Source: Stenotrophomonas rhizophila (GTDB lineage: Bacteria; Pseudomonadota; Gammaproteobacteria; Xanthomonadales; Xanthomonadaceae). From it: DNA of 64,000 nt. The stretch covers positions 868,001-932,000 of the forward strand of contig NZ_RJKV01000002.1 in the NCBI RefSeq assembly GCF_003751305.1. The letters are read 5' to 3'. The translations under genes were made by a program, and so were the position numbers. Shown here in pieces: positions 35,906-44,466 of this stretch. Position 1 is the stretch's first letter. Every line of letters starts with the position of its first letter. The notes beneath the pieces are model-generated. The model was not told the DNA's origin. It saw nothing but the letters and a program-made list of their open reading frames with translations, and searched no databases.

Positions 35906-38900
35906 ATGAGCGCTATCGAAAAACCACATGCAGCACGCCTGGCCCAGCAGCAGGCCGCCATCAACGGCGCCATGAGCCGCGACCGCGGTCGTTTGCTGGG
36001 GATGCTCTCGCGTTGGCGGGCCAAACCGGCGGATACGGGGCTGGCGGCGGCGTTCGAGCAGGCCTTGCAGGCGTCCGTGCAGCGCCGTGAAGCGCGTGCG
36101 CTGAATCAGCCGGCCATCACTCTGGACGAGCAACTGCCGATTGCGCGTGAAGCCGAGGCCATCACCGCGCTGATCCGCGACCATCAGGTCGTGGTGATCG
36201 CCGGTGAAACCGGCTCGGGCAAGACCACCCAGCTGCCCAAGCTGTGCCTGGCCGCCGGCCGTGGCACCGCCGGCATGATCGGCTGCACCCAGCCGCGACG
36301 GATCGCCGCACGTGCGGTGGCGACCCGCGTCGCGCAGGAACTGCAGTCCGAGCTGGGCACCACGGTGGGTTACCAGGTGCGCTTCACCGATCGCGTCGGT
36401 GACGATACCCGCATCAAATTCATGACCGACGGCATCCTGCTGGCCGAGATCAGCAGCGACCGCTGGCTGTCCAACTACGACACGATCATCGTCGACGAGG
36501 CGCACGAACGCAGCCTCAACATCGATTTCCTGCTGGGCTATCTCAAGCAGCTGCTGATCAAGCGCCCGGACCTGAAGCTGATCGTCACCTCGGCGACCAT
36601 CGACACCTCGCGCTTTGCGCAGCATTTCGACGATGCCCCGGTGATCAGCGTGGAAGGCCGTACCTTCCCGGTGGAGGTGCGTTACCGGCCGCTGGAAGGT
36701 GAGGGCGGTGGCGAAGCCGACGGTGGGCGCGATGGCGAGCGCACCGTCAATGATGCGGTGGTCGCGGCGGTGGATGAAATCACCCGGATCGACCCGCGTG
36801 GCGACATCCTGTTGTTCTTCCCGGGCGAGCGCGAAATCCGCGATGCGCACCAGTCGCTGGAACGACGCAAGTACCGTGGCACCGACGTGCTGCCGCTATA
36901 TGCGCGGCTGTCGGTCAAGGACCAGGACCTGGTGTTCAACCCGGGCGCCAACCGGCGCATCGTGCTGGCCACCAACGTGGCCGAAACGTCGCTGACGGTG
37001 CCGCGCATCCGCTATGTGATCGACCCCGGTTTCGCCCGCATCAAGCGCTACAGCCCGCGCCAGAAGCTGGACCGGTTGCATATCGAAGCGGTTTCGCAGG
37101 CCAGCGCCAACCAGCGCAAAGGCCGTTGCGGCCGCGTGTCCGAAGGCATCTGCTACCGGCTGTATTCCGAAGCGGATTTTCTGTCGCGCCCCGAGTTCAC
37201 CGATCCGGAGATCCGCCGTTCCAGCCTGTCCGGGGTGATCCTGCGGATGCTGCAGCTGGGCCTGGGCCGGATCGAAGATTTTCCCTTCCTGGAGGCCCCG
37301 GACGAGCGTGCCGTCGCGGATGGCTGGCAGCAGCTGGGCGAACTGGGTGCGGTCGATGCCGAGCGTCGCCTGACCCCGATCGGGCGCCAGATGGCGCGCC
37401 TGCCGGTGGACGTGAAACTGGCCCGCATGCTGGTCGCCGCGCAGGCGCAGGGCTGCCTGCGCCCGATGCTGGTGATCGCCTCGTTCCTGGGCATCCAGGA
37501 CCCGCGCGAACGCCCGCCGGAAGCGCGCGCCGCGGCCGACAACGCGCATGCGCTGTTCGCCGATGGGCGCTCGGAATTCGTCGGCGTGCTGCGGCTGTGG
37601 GATGGCTACCGCCAAGCCCATGAAGACCTGACCCAGTCCAAGCTGCGCGACTGGTGCGGCCGGCATTTCCTCGGCTTCCTGCGCATGCGCGAGTGGCGGG
37701 AGCTGCATCGCCAACTGCGCGTGCTGTGCGAGGAGCTGGGCTGGAGCGAGGAGCCCGCCGAGACCTCGCTGGCACCGCTGCTGGCCGGTTCTTCCGCACC
37801 GGCACCGGCACGCGATGACGAGGCGAAGATCAAGGCGACGCGCGGCCAGCAGCATCGTGCCGCGCGCTTGGCCCGTGAAGGAAAATCCGAGCCGACGCCT
37901 GTCGAGAGCAAGGTGGCGCCGGTCAAGGGCGTCGACGCGGAGGCGCGCAACGCCTTCAGCGACAAAGTGCGCGCCGCTGCCTACCAGACCCTGCACCGCG
38001 CGTTGATCGCCGGCCTGCCCACGCAGATCGGCCACCGCAGCGACAAGGGCGACTTCCTGGCACCGCGCCAGCGCCGCTTCCTGCCGTTCCCGGGCTCGAC
38101 CCTGGCCAAGCGGCCGCCGCCGTGGCTGTTGACCGCGACGCTGCTGGATACCCAGAAGATCTGGGGCCTGACCAACGCGGCGATCGAGCCGGACTGGGTC
38201 ATCAATGAGCTGCCCCACCTGCTGCTGCGCAAGCACTTTGACCCGCACTGGTCGCGCGCGCAGGGCCAGGTGCTGGCTTCGGAGCAGATCAGCCTGTTCG
38301 GCTTGGTGCTGGCCCCGAAGAAGCCGGTGCACTATGGCCGCATCGCTCCGGGCGAAGCGCACGACATCTTCGTGCGTCAGGCTCTGGTGACTGGCGAAAT
38401 CAACACCCGTGCCGGCTTCGTCGCCGACAACCTCAAGGTGCTGGAGCAGGCGCGCGAAGAGGAGGCCAAGCTGCGCCGCGCCGGCATCGTCGCCGACGAA
38501 GGCTGGCAGGCGCGCTGGTACCTGGACCGGATCCCGGCCGAGATCCATTCGGCGATGGGCCTGGACACCTGGTGGAAGGCGCTGGCGCCGGAGAAACGCC
38601 GCGCGCTGTCGTGGACACTGGCCGATCTGCTGCCGGGCGAGGGCAGTGACGCCGAACGGTATCCCGCGTACCTGCCGCTGGGTGATGCACGGCTGCCGCT
38701 GCATTACACCTTCGAGCCGGGTGCCGACGAAGATGGCGTCACGTTGGAGGTGCCACTGCACCTGCTCAACGCGCTCGATCCGGCGCGGTTGTCGTGGCTG
38801 GCGCCGGGCTTCGTAGCCGACAAGGCTGCAGCCCTGATCCGCAGCCTGCCCAAGGCGATGCGCCGCAACTATGTGCCGGCACCGGACTTCGGGCGCGCGT

Positions 38901-40009
38901 TCGCCGAAGCGTTTGCCGAGCCGACCGCCGATGACATCCGTGGCGAGCTGGCACGGTTCCTGTCGCGTGCGACCGGTGCCAAGCTGGCCGCGACCGATTT
39001 CGATGACGCAGCGCTGGACGCCCATCTGCGCATGAACCTGCGGCTGCGCGATGCCGATGGCAAGGTGCTGGCGACCTCGCGCGATCTGGATGCACTGCGC
39101 GCCCGCTTCGGTGACAAGGCCGGTGATGCCTTTGCCGCACGCGCCGGCCGGGCACTGGCGGCCGACGGGCTGCGCGATTTCCCGGCCAGCCCGATTCCGT
39201 TGCAGGTGCCCGGCGAAGCGGGCGTGCCGGCCTACCCGGCCCTGGTCGACCAGGGCGAGACCGCCGCGTTGAAGATCTTTGCCGATCGCAACGAGGCGCT
39301 GGAGCAGCATCCGCTCGGCGTACGTCGATTGCTGGAGATCGCGCTGGCCGACAAGGCCAAGCAGGCACGCAAGCAACTGCCGGTGCCGCCCAAGACCGGG
39401 CTGCTGTATGCCGCGATCGAATCGCAGGAGCGCCTGCGCGGCGACCTGGTCGATGCCGCGATGAATGCCGTGCTCGCCGATGGCCTCGGTGATATCCGCG
39501 ACCCGGCTGCGTTCGCCAAGCGCAGCGCGGAGGCGGGCAAGGCGCTGTTCGGCGAGGCGATGGCCCGCTTGAAGCTGGCCGAGAACATCCTGGCCCATGT
39601 GGCCGAACTCAAGCCGCAGCTGGAGGCGCCGCTGATGGGCTGGGCACGTGGCAATCTCGATGACATGGAGCAGCAGCTGGCGGCATTGGTCCATCCCGGC
39701 TTCCTGCGCGAGACTCCGGCCGATGCCCTGGCGCAGTTGCCGCGTTACCTGCGCGCCATGATCCTGCGCACCGAACGTGCCAAGCGCGATCCACCGCGCG
39801 ACCAGGCACGGATGCTGGAACTGCGGCCGTTCGTGGATGCATTGGCCCAGGCCGAGGCGCGCGGTCTGCGGCAGCGGCCGCAATGGCAGGACCTGCGCTG
39901 GGATCTGGAAGAGCTGCGGGTGTCGCTGTTCGCCCAGGAACTGGGTGCCAGGACCGGCATTTCGGCCAAGAAGCTGGCCCAGCGCGTGGCGGCGCTGCAG
40001 AAGGCCTGA
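35906..40009 (+). CDS. hrpA: ATP-dependent RNA helicase HrpA
   Basis: A DEAH-box RNA helicase that rescues stalled ribosomes and mRNA in the cytoplasm. 1367 residues, near the family length (1300). Walker A GETGSGKTTQLPK (about 100-112), DEAHERS (about 195), SATIDTSRF, and the motif VI region QRKGRCGRVSEG. An OB-fold and the long HrpA C-terminal DUF3418 region follow (from about 750). The last quarter is rich in Ala/Leu/Arg. A TTG in frame three bases earlier (35903) is possible; ATG is preferred. The stop is close to a strong hairpin shared with the convergent gene. Confidence 0.97.
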   Translation: MSAIEKPHAARLAQQQAAINGAMSRDRGRLLGMLSRWRAKPADTGLAAAFEQALQASVQRREARALNQPAITLDEQLPIAREAEAITALIRDHQVVVIAGETGSGKTTQLPKLCLAAGRGTAGMIGCTQPRRIAARAVATRVAQELQSELGTTVGYQVRFTDRVGDDTRIKFMTDGILLAEISSDRWLSNYDTIIVDEAHERSLNIDFLLGYLKQLLIKRPDLKLIVTSATIDTSRFAQHFDDAPVISVEGRTFPVEVRYRPLEGEGGGEADGGRDGERTVNDAVVAAVDEITRIDPRGDILLFFPGEREIRDAHQSLERRKYRGTDVLPLYARLSVKDQDLVFNPGANRRIVLATNVAETSLTVPRIRYVIDPGFARIKRYSPRQKLDRLHIEAVSQASANQRKGRCGRVSEGICYRLYSEADFLSRPEFTDPEIRRSSLSGVILRMLQLGLGRIEDFPFLEAPDERAVADGWQQLGELGAVDAERRLTPIGRQMARLPVDVKLARMLVAAQAQGCLRPMLVIASFLGIQDPRERPPEARAAADNAHALFADGRSEFVGVLRLWDGYRQAHEDLTQSKLRDWCGRHFLGFLRMREWRELHRQLRVLCEELGWSEEPAETSLAPLLAGSSAPAPARDDEAKIKATRGQQHRAARLAREGKSEPTPVESKVAPVKGVDAEARNAFSDKVRAAAYQTLHRALIAGLPTQIGHRSDKGDFLAPRQRRFLPFPGSTLAKRPPPWLLTATLLDTQKIWGLTNAAIEPDWVINELPHLLLRKHFDPHWSRAQGQVLASEQISLFGLVLAPKKPVHYGRIAPGEAHDIFVRQALVTGEINTRAGFVADNLKVLEQAREEEAKLRRAGIVADEGWQARWYLDRIPAEIHSAMGLDTWWKALAPEKRRALSWTLADLLPGEGSDAERYPAYLPLGDARLPLHYTFEPGADEDGVTLEVPLHLLNALDPARLSWLAPGFVADKAAALIRSLPKAMRRNYVPAPDFGRAFAEAFAEPTADDIRGELARFLSRATGAKLAATDFDDAALDAHLRMNLRLRDADGKVLATSRDLDALRARFGDKAGDAFAARAGRALAADGLRDFPASPIPLQVPGEAGVPAYPALVDQGETAALKIFADRNEALEQHPLGVRRLLEIALADKAKQARKQLPVPPKTGLLYAAIESQERLRGDLVDAAMNAVLADGLGDIRDPAAFAKRSAEAGKALFGEAMARLKLAENILAHVAELKPQLEAPLMGWARGNLDDMEQQLAALVHPGFLRETPADALAQLPRYLRAMILRTERAKRDPPRDQARMLELRPFVDALAQAEARGLRQRPQWQDLRWDLEELRVSLFAQELGARTGISAKKLAQRVAALQKA

Positions 40010-40016
40010 TCCGGCT

Positions 40017-40047
40017 GGCGCCCCGTGCCGTGACGGCACGGGGCGCC
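40017..40047. terminator. Bidirectional hairpin between convergent genes
   Basis: GGCGCCCCGTGCCG-TGA-CGGCACGGGGCGCC is a perfect 14-bp stem. It begins 8 bases after the hrpA stop and ends 4 bases before the convergent stop at 40052. There is no T-run, so it probably works as a transcript-end stabiliser or with Rho rather than as a classical intrinsic terminator. Confidence 0.6.
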
Positions 40048-40051
40048 GGGA

Positions 40052-40588
40052 TTACTTGACGCGTCGGACCTTGGCGCGGGTGTTGATGCCTTCCACGCGC
40101 AGATACCACACGCCGGAAATGCCCGGAATGACCGACACCTTTGCATCGGTCTTGCGCACGCTGCCCACGGCTGCCGCATCGGTCTGCTCCCACACCTGTC
40201 CATTGGCGAGCGTATAGGTGCGGCCCTTGCCAAAGCCGGTGAATTCGCCCGGCAGCGTGCTGTCGATGGGGTCCTTGCTGCCGAAGTCGAAGAAGCCGCG
40301 GTTCTTGACGATGACCTCCTGGCGGCCTTCTTCGCGGGCCTGTTCGCGCACCTGCTCACGCACCTGCTCGCGTGCATCGGCGGCTGCCGCGGCCACCTTG
40401 CCCTGCAGCCAGTTGTTGAGCGACGCCATTTCCTGCGGGCTCAGCTTGTCCAGCCCGGCCGCCTTGAACTCGGCCGGTGACATCTGCTGCTGGAGATCAC
40501 CGTCGACCACACGCTGGGCCAGGGCCGGCAGCGAAAGACTCATCAGAACGGCCGCACAGGCCAACAACCGCAGACGGGAATAGCGCAT
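40052..40588 (-). CDS. Secreted protein of unknown function
   Basis: 178 residues from the ATG at 40588. Signal peptide MRYSRLRLLACAAVLMSLSL with cleavage after ALAQ. A short helical region follows (MSPAEFKAAGLDKLSPQEMASLNNWLQ, about 36-62), then a charged coiled helix with four Arg-Glu-Gln repeats (REQVREQVREQAREEGRQE), and a C-terminal beta domain (about 95-178). Not recognised; common in Xanthomonadaceae. The frame is open far upstream on the minus strand through relA, but that part is antisense shadow. Confidence 0.75.
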   Translation of the reverse strand: MRYSRLRLLACAAVLMSLSLPALAQRVVDGDLQQQMSPAEFKAAGLDKLSPQEMASLNNWLQGKVAAAAADAREQVREQVREQAREEGRQEVIVKNRGFFDFGSKDPIDSTLPGEFTGFGKGRTYTLANGQVWEQTDAAAVGSVRKTDAKVSVIPGISGVWYLRVEGINTRAKVRRVK

Positions 40589-40720
40589 GGCAGGGTCTCT
40601 CCTAGGAATGGCCGCAGTGTAGTGCCAGCGCCCCGGCATGTGCACATGCAGGCGACGGCGATTGTAGGGGGGGCGCTGCGGCGCTAGTGTAGGTGGCCTC
40701 TGTCCTGTCTGTACGATGCT

Positions 40721-42874
40721 GTGAACCGCGCTTCTGCCCCCGGCCTGGATGCCTTGTTGAACCGTCCCTCGGTGGCCTCGCTGCCGCCTGAACTGCGCGA
40801 TGCGTTGCTGCAGCGCTGGCAGTTGCCCGAGGCCAATCCGGACATGCGCGTGGGTTGGCCGGTGCTGGCCGACACCCTCGATGCCCTCTCGCTGCTCTCT
40901 GCCGACGAGTCGGCGCTGCTGGCCACGCTGTTGTTCGACTTGCCGTGGCTGCGTGCGGGGATGGATGCGCTGCCGCTGGGTGCGCTCAAGCCGGTGATCG
41001 TCGGCCTGCTCGATGGGCAGGATGCGGCGGACCAGGTCTGGGCGCTGCACGCCGGGCGCGAGGCCGGGCGCAACAGCGAAGGCCTGCGCCGGCTGCTGCT
41101 GTCGATCATCCGCGATCTGCGCGTGGTGCCGATCCTGCTCGCCCGCCAGTTGGCCCGCATGCGCGGTGCCGATCGGCTGCCCGAAGAAGAGCGCCGCGCG
41201 CTGGCCCAGCTCACCCGCGACATCCACGCGCCGCTGGCCAACCGGCTCGGCATCTGGCAGTTGAAGTGGGAGCTGGAAGATCTGGCGTTCCGTCACCTGG
41301 AGCCGGAAACCTACCGTCGCATCGCACGTGAGGTCGATGAAACCCGTCTGGCGCGCGAGCGCTACGTCGAAGGCGTCAAAAAGGCGCTCTCGCGTGAGCT
41401 GCTGGCGCAGGGCATCCGCGCCGAGGTCAGCGGCCGCCCGAAGCACATCTACAGCATCTGGCGGAAGATGCAGAAGAAGCGGCTGGCCTTCGAGCAGCTG
41501 TATGACATCCGTGCGGTACGCGTGATGGTCGACGACGTGGCCGCCTGCTACGCCGCGCTGGGCGTGGTGCATGCGCTGTGGGCGCCGGTGCCGAGCGAAT
41601 TCGATGATTACATCGCGCGGCCCAAGGCCAACGACTACCGCTCGCTGCACACCGCCGTGGTCGGTCCGGAAGGGCGCACCATCGAAGTGCAGATCCGTAC
41701 CCATGACATGCACGCCCAGGCCGAGCTCGGTGTCGCCGCGCATTGGCGCTACAAGGAAGGCAGCAAGGGCGCGGAGAAGGCGTTCGATCGCAAGATCACC
41801 TGGATGCGGCAGTTGCTGGAGCAATCCCAGGAGGGCCACGCCGGCGAGCTGGCCGGTGCGCTGGATGCCGAACTGACCGAAGACCGGGTCTACGCGCTCA
41901 GCCCCAAGGACGAGGTGATGGACCTGCCGCAGGGCGCCACACCACTGGATTTTGCCTACCACGTGCACACGATGGTCGGGCACCGCTGCCGCGGGGCGAA
42001 GGTCAACGGCCGCATCGTGCCGCTGACCTATCGCCTGCGCAGTGGCGACCGCGTCGAGATCCTGACCGGTAAAGAAGCCGACCCGCGCCGCGACTGGTTG
42101 CTCGCCTCCGGCGGTTTCCTGGCCAGCAACCGCTCGCGCGACAAGGTGCGCGGCTGGTTCCACAAGCTGGACCGTGCGCGCAACGTGCAGGCCGGTCGCG
42201 AACTGCTTGAGCGGGAACTCAAGCGCCTCGGCCTGCAGCACGCCGATCTGACGATCGCCGTGAAGAAGTTCCACGCCGACAGCGTCGATGATCTCTACAT
42301 CCAGGTGGCCTTGGGCGACACCGGACCGAACCAGGTCAGCCGCACGCTGCTGGAAGCCGAGCGTGCCGCCAGCCAGCCGGCGGTGCCCGCCCTGCCGCGC
42401 CCGACGGCGCGGCGTGACAGCGTGCGCAGCGCCAATTTCACTGTCCAGGGCGTGGGCAATCTGCTCGTGCAGCTCGCCCGGTGCTGCCAGCCCGTGGCTG
42501 GTGAGCCGATCGTGGGCTACCTGACCCGCGCCCGTGGCGTCACCGTGCATCGCACCGATTGCGCCGCGCTGGCGCGGCTGGCGGCCGCCAGTCCACAGCG
42601 CATCCTGCCGGTGGAGTGGGGCCAGGCCGGCGGTGGCTACGAAGTGGACGTCGTGGTTGATGCGGTCGACCGGCGCTGGCTGCTGAAGGACATCACCAAC
42701 CTGATCGCGCAGGAGGATGCCTACGTGCTGGACATCCACAGCGACAACGTCCGCAACAGTGGCCGGGCGCATCTGCGCCTGCGCCTGAAGGTCAGCGATT
42801 ACGGGCAGCTCTCCACCCTGCTGGGCAAGCTGGACGCGCTGCCCGGCGTCAGCGAAGCCCGGCGTCTAGGCTGA
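40721..42874 (+). CDS. relA: (p)ppGpp synthetase RelA
   Basis: Makes (p)ppGpp in the stringent response when bound to starved ribosomes. 717 residues. The N-terminal HD region is degenerate: the hydrolase HD pair is replaced (LLFDLP), as in E. coli RelA, so it should only synthesise. The synthetase domain has DYIARPKANDYRSLHT and EVQIRTHDMHAQAELGVAAHW. TGS (VYALSPKDEVMDLPQGATPLDFAYH), helical, zinc-finger-like (ARCCQP, TDCAAL) and ACT domains follow. The start GTG at 40721 is used because the preceding ATG is out of frame and stops at once. Confidence 0.93.
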   Translation: MNRASAPGLDALLNRPSVASLPPELRDALLQRWQLPEANPDMRVGWPVLADTLDALSLLSADESALLATLLFDLPWLRAGMDALPLGALKPVIVGLLDGQDAADQVWALHAGREAGRNSEGLRRLLLSIIRDLRVVPILLARQLARMRGADRLPEEERRALAQLTRDIHAPLANRLGIWQLKWELEDLAFRHLEPETYRRIAREVDETRLARERYVEGVKKALSRELLAQGIRAEVSGRPKHIYSIWRKMQKKRLAFEQLYDIRAVRVMVDDVAACYAALGVVHALWAPVPSEFDDYIARPKANDYRSLHTAVVGPEGRTIEVQIRTHDMHAQAELGVAAHWRYKEGSKGAEKAFDRKITWMRQLLEQSQEGHAGELAGALDAELTEDRVYALSPKDEVMDLPQGATPLDFAYHVHTMVGHRCRGAKVNGRIVPLTYRLRSGDRVEILTGKEADPRRDWLLASGGFLASNRSRDKVRGWFHKLDRARNVQAGRELLERELKRLGLQHADLTIAVKKFHADSVDDLYIQVALGDTGPNQVSRTLLEAERAASQPAVPALPRPTARRDSVRSANFTVQGVGNLLVQLARCCQPVAGEPIVGYLTRARGVTVHRTDCAALARLAAASPQRILPVEWGQAGGGYEVDVVVDAVDRRWLLKDITNLIAQEDAYVLDIHSDNVRNSGRAHLRLRLKVSDYGQLSTLLGKLDALPGVSEARRLG

Positions 42875-42891
42875 CCTCACGTGCCCCACGC

Positions 42892-42897
42892 TAGGCT
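42892..42897 (+). promoter_or_regulatory. -10-like TAGGCT six bases before ATG (leaderless candidate)
   Basis: TAGGCT, then CGTGGC, then ATG at 42904. The hexamer is identical to the one at 8392. CTGACC upstream at 42871 gives only a 15-base spacer, so a -35 is not convincing. It lies 18 bases after the relA stop. Confidence 0.35.
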
Positions 42898-42903
42898 CGT
42901 GGC

Positions 42904-44466
42904 ATGAGCCGGGACGATGACAGGCATGATGCCGCGCACGAGGCGCTGCGGCGGGTACGCCGCGAGGGTCGCTGGTGGTGGCTGCAGGCGCGCCACGCCC
43001 GCCGCATCTGGCGCTGGGCGGCGCTGGTGGCGGTGCTGCTGTTCGTCAGCCTGGCGTTGCTGCGGCGGCCCTTGGCCAACTGGTTCTGGAACGAGCCGCA
43101 GATCGAGCAGCTGCTCGATCAGGGCGATCGTGCCCTGGCGGCGGGAAAATTGACGCTCCCGGACGGTCGTGGTGCGCGCGAGTCGTACCAGGCGGCGTTG
43201 GCGCTGGACAATGATCGGCTGCAGGCGCGTACCGGACTCGCACGGACCGGCCAGGCGGCGTTGCAACAGGCGCACGATGCGCTGAACCACGGCGATCATG
43301 CCGCAGCGACCGCCGCCCTGGCGCTGGCCCGCGACCTGCAGGTGCCGCAACGCGATGCCGATGCGCTGGCCCAGCAGCTTCGGGAGCGTGATCAGGCTCG
43401 CGCCGGGATCGGCGCCTTGCTCGGCCGTGCCGAAGCGGCCCTGCAGGCTCAACGACTGGATGGCAGCCCGGATAGCGCGTTGCCGCTGTTCCAGCAGGTG
43501 CTGGCGCTGATGCCCAACCAACTGCGCGCGCTGGAAGGGCGTGAGGACGCGCTGTCCGATCTGCTGCAGCAGGCACGCACTGCAGCGGAGGGCGGCGATG
43601 TTGCACGCGCGGCTGCGCTGGTGCGCAGCGCCCGTGGTTTCGATGCCGGGCATGTCGACCTGCCGGCTACCCAGGAAGCCGTGAACAACGCGCTGGAACG
43701 CCGCCAGCGCGAGGGCGAGACCGCACTGCGTCGGCAGAAGCTCGAGGCGGCGGCAGCGGCCTTCGCTGCGGTGCTCTCTGCAATGCCGGATGATCCTGCC
43801 GCGCACCGTGGGCAGCTGCAGGTCGCCGACGCCCAGCTGATGCGGGCGACCCGACAGGCCGGCAATTTCCGTTTCGATGAGGCCGCCCAGTCGCTGCAGG
43901 CAGCCGAAGCGCTGGGGGCGTCCACGCGTGCGCTCGAGACGGTGCGACATACGATCGACCAGGCCCGCCGTTCCCAGGCGGCATTGACGACCCCGGCAGT
44001 GCCGCGAGCCCAGCGCGAACGCACCCTTCAGCGTCTGCTCGCGCGCCTGGACGAAGCGGAGGGCGCCGGACAGTTTCTAGATCCTCCCGGTCGCAGTGCC
44101 TACGACGCCCTGCGTGAAGCCCAAGGCGTCGCCCCACAGGATTCGCGCGTGCGGGCGGCCGCACAGCGCCTGCTGCCGGCGAGCCGGCAGTGTTTCGAGG
44201 ATCGGCTGCGTGAGAACCGTGTGTTGGCGGCGGGCGCCTGTCTGGATGCCTGGCAGACCTTGTCGAGCAACGATGCCGGCCAGGCCGCCGCGCGTCGTCG
44301 GCTGGCGCAGCGCTGGCTGGCCATCGGCAGCGAGCGCCTGGGATCGGGCGACATCGTCTTCGCGCAGCAGGCATTGATGCAGGCGCGCCGCTGGCAACCG
44401 GACCTGCCCGAGTTGCCGGCATTCGCCGAGCGCCTGCGCAGCGCCGGCGGCGGGGCGGCGAGCTAG
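42904..44466 (+). CDS. Membrane-anchored helical-repeat (TPR-like) protein
   Basis: 520 residues. A basic, Trp-rich cytoplasmic segment (RREGRWWWLQARHARRIWRW) leads into one membrane helix (AALVAVLLFVSLALL, about 38-53). The large rest is a periplasmic Ala/Leu/Arg/Gln solenoid whose helix pairs resemble tetratricopeptide units (RALAAGKLTLPDG..ARESYQAALALDND and similar). No catalytic motif is seen. It starts 29 bases after relA and converges on a glycosyltransferase, sharing a CTAG at the overlapping stops. Not recognised; possibly a scaffold in the cell envelope. Confidence 0.75.
   Translation: MSRDDDRHDAAHEALRRVRREGRWWWLQARHARRIWRWAALVAVLLFVSLALLRRPLANWFWNEPQIEQLLDQGDRALAAGKLTLPDGRGARESYQAALALDNDRLQARTGLARTGQAALQQAHDALNHGDHAAATAALALARDLQVPQRDADALAQQLRERDQARAGIGALLGRAEAALQAQRLDGSPDSALPLFQQVLALMPNQLRALEGREDALSDLLQQARTAAEGGDVARAAALVRSARGFDAGHVDLPATQEAVNNALERRQREGETALRRQKLEAAAAAFAAVLSAMPDDPAAHRGQLQVADAQLMRATRQAGNFRFDEAAQSLQAAEALGASTRALETVRHTIDQARRSQAALTTPAVPRAQRERTLQRLLARLDEAEGAGQFLDPPGRSAYDALREAQGVAPQDSRVRAAAQRLLPASRQCFEDRLRENRVLAAGACLDAWQTLSSNDAGQAAARRRLAQRWLAIGSERLGSGDIVFAQQALMQARRWQPDLPELPAFAERLRSAGGGAAS

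Noticed and set aside
36896..40039. A 1047-codon open frame antisense to hrpA
   Set aside because: Its product is a Gln/Arg/His-rich low-complexity chain without domains. hrpA on the plus strand has all helicase motifs, so the frame is a codon-bias shadow in GC-rich DNA.
40589..42772. An antisense frame through relA joined to the exported protein at 40052
   Set aside because: The real gene starts with a signal peptide at 40588. The upstream part is opposite relA and has no domain.
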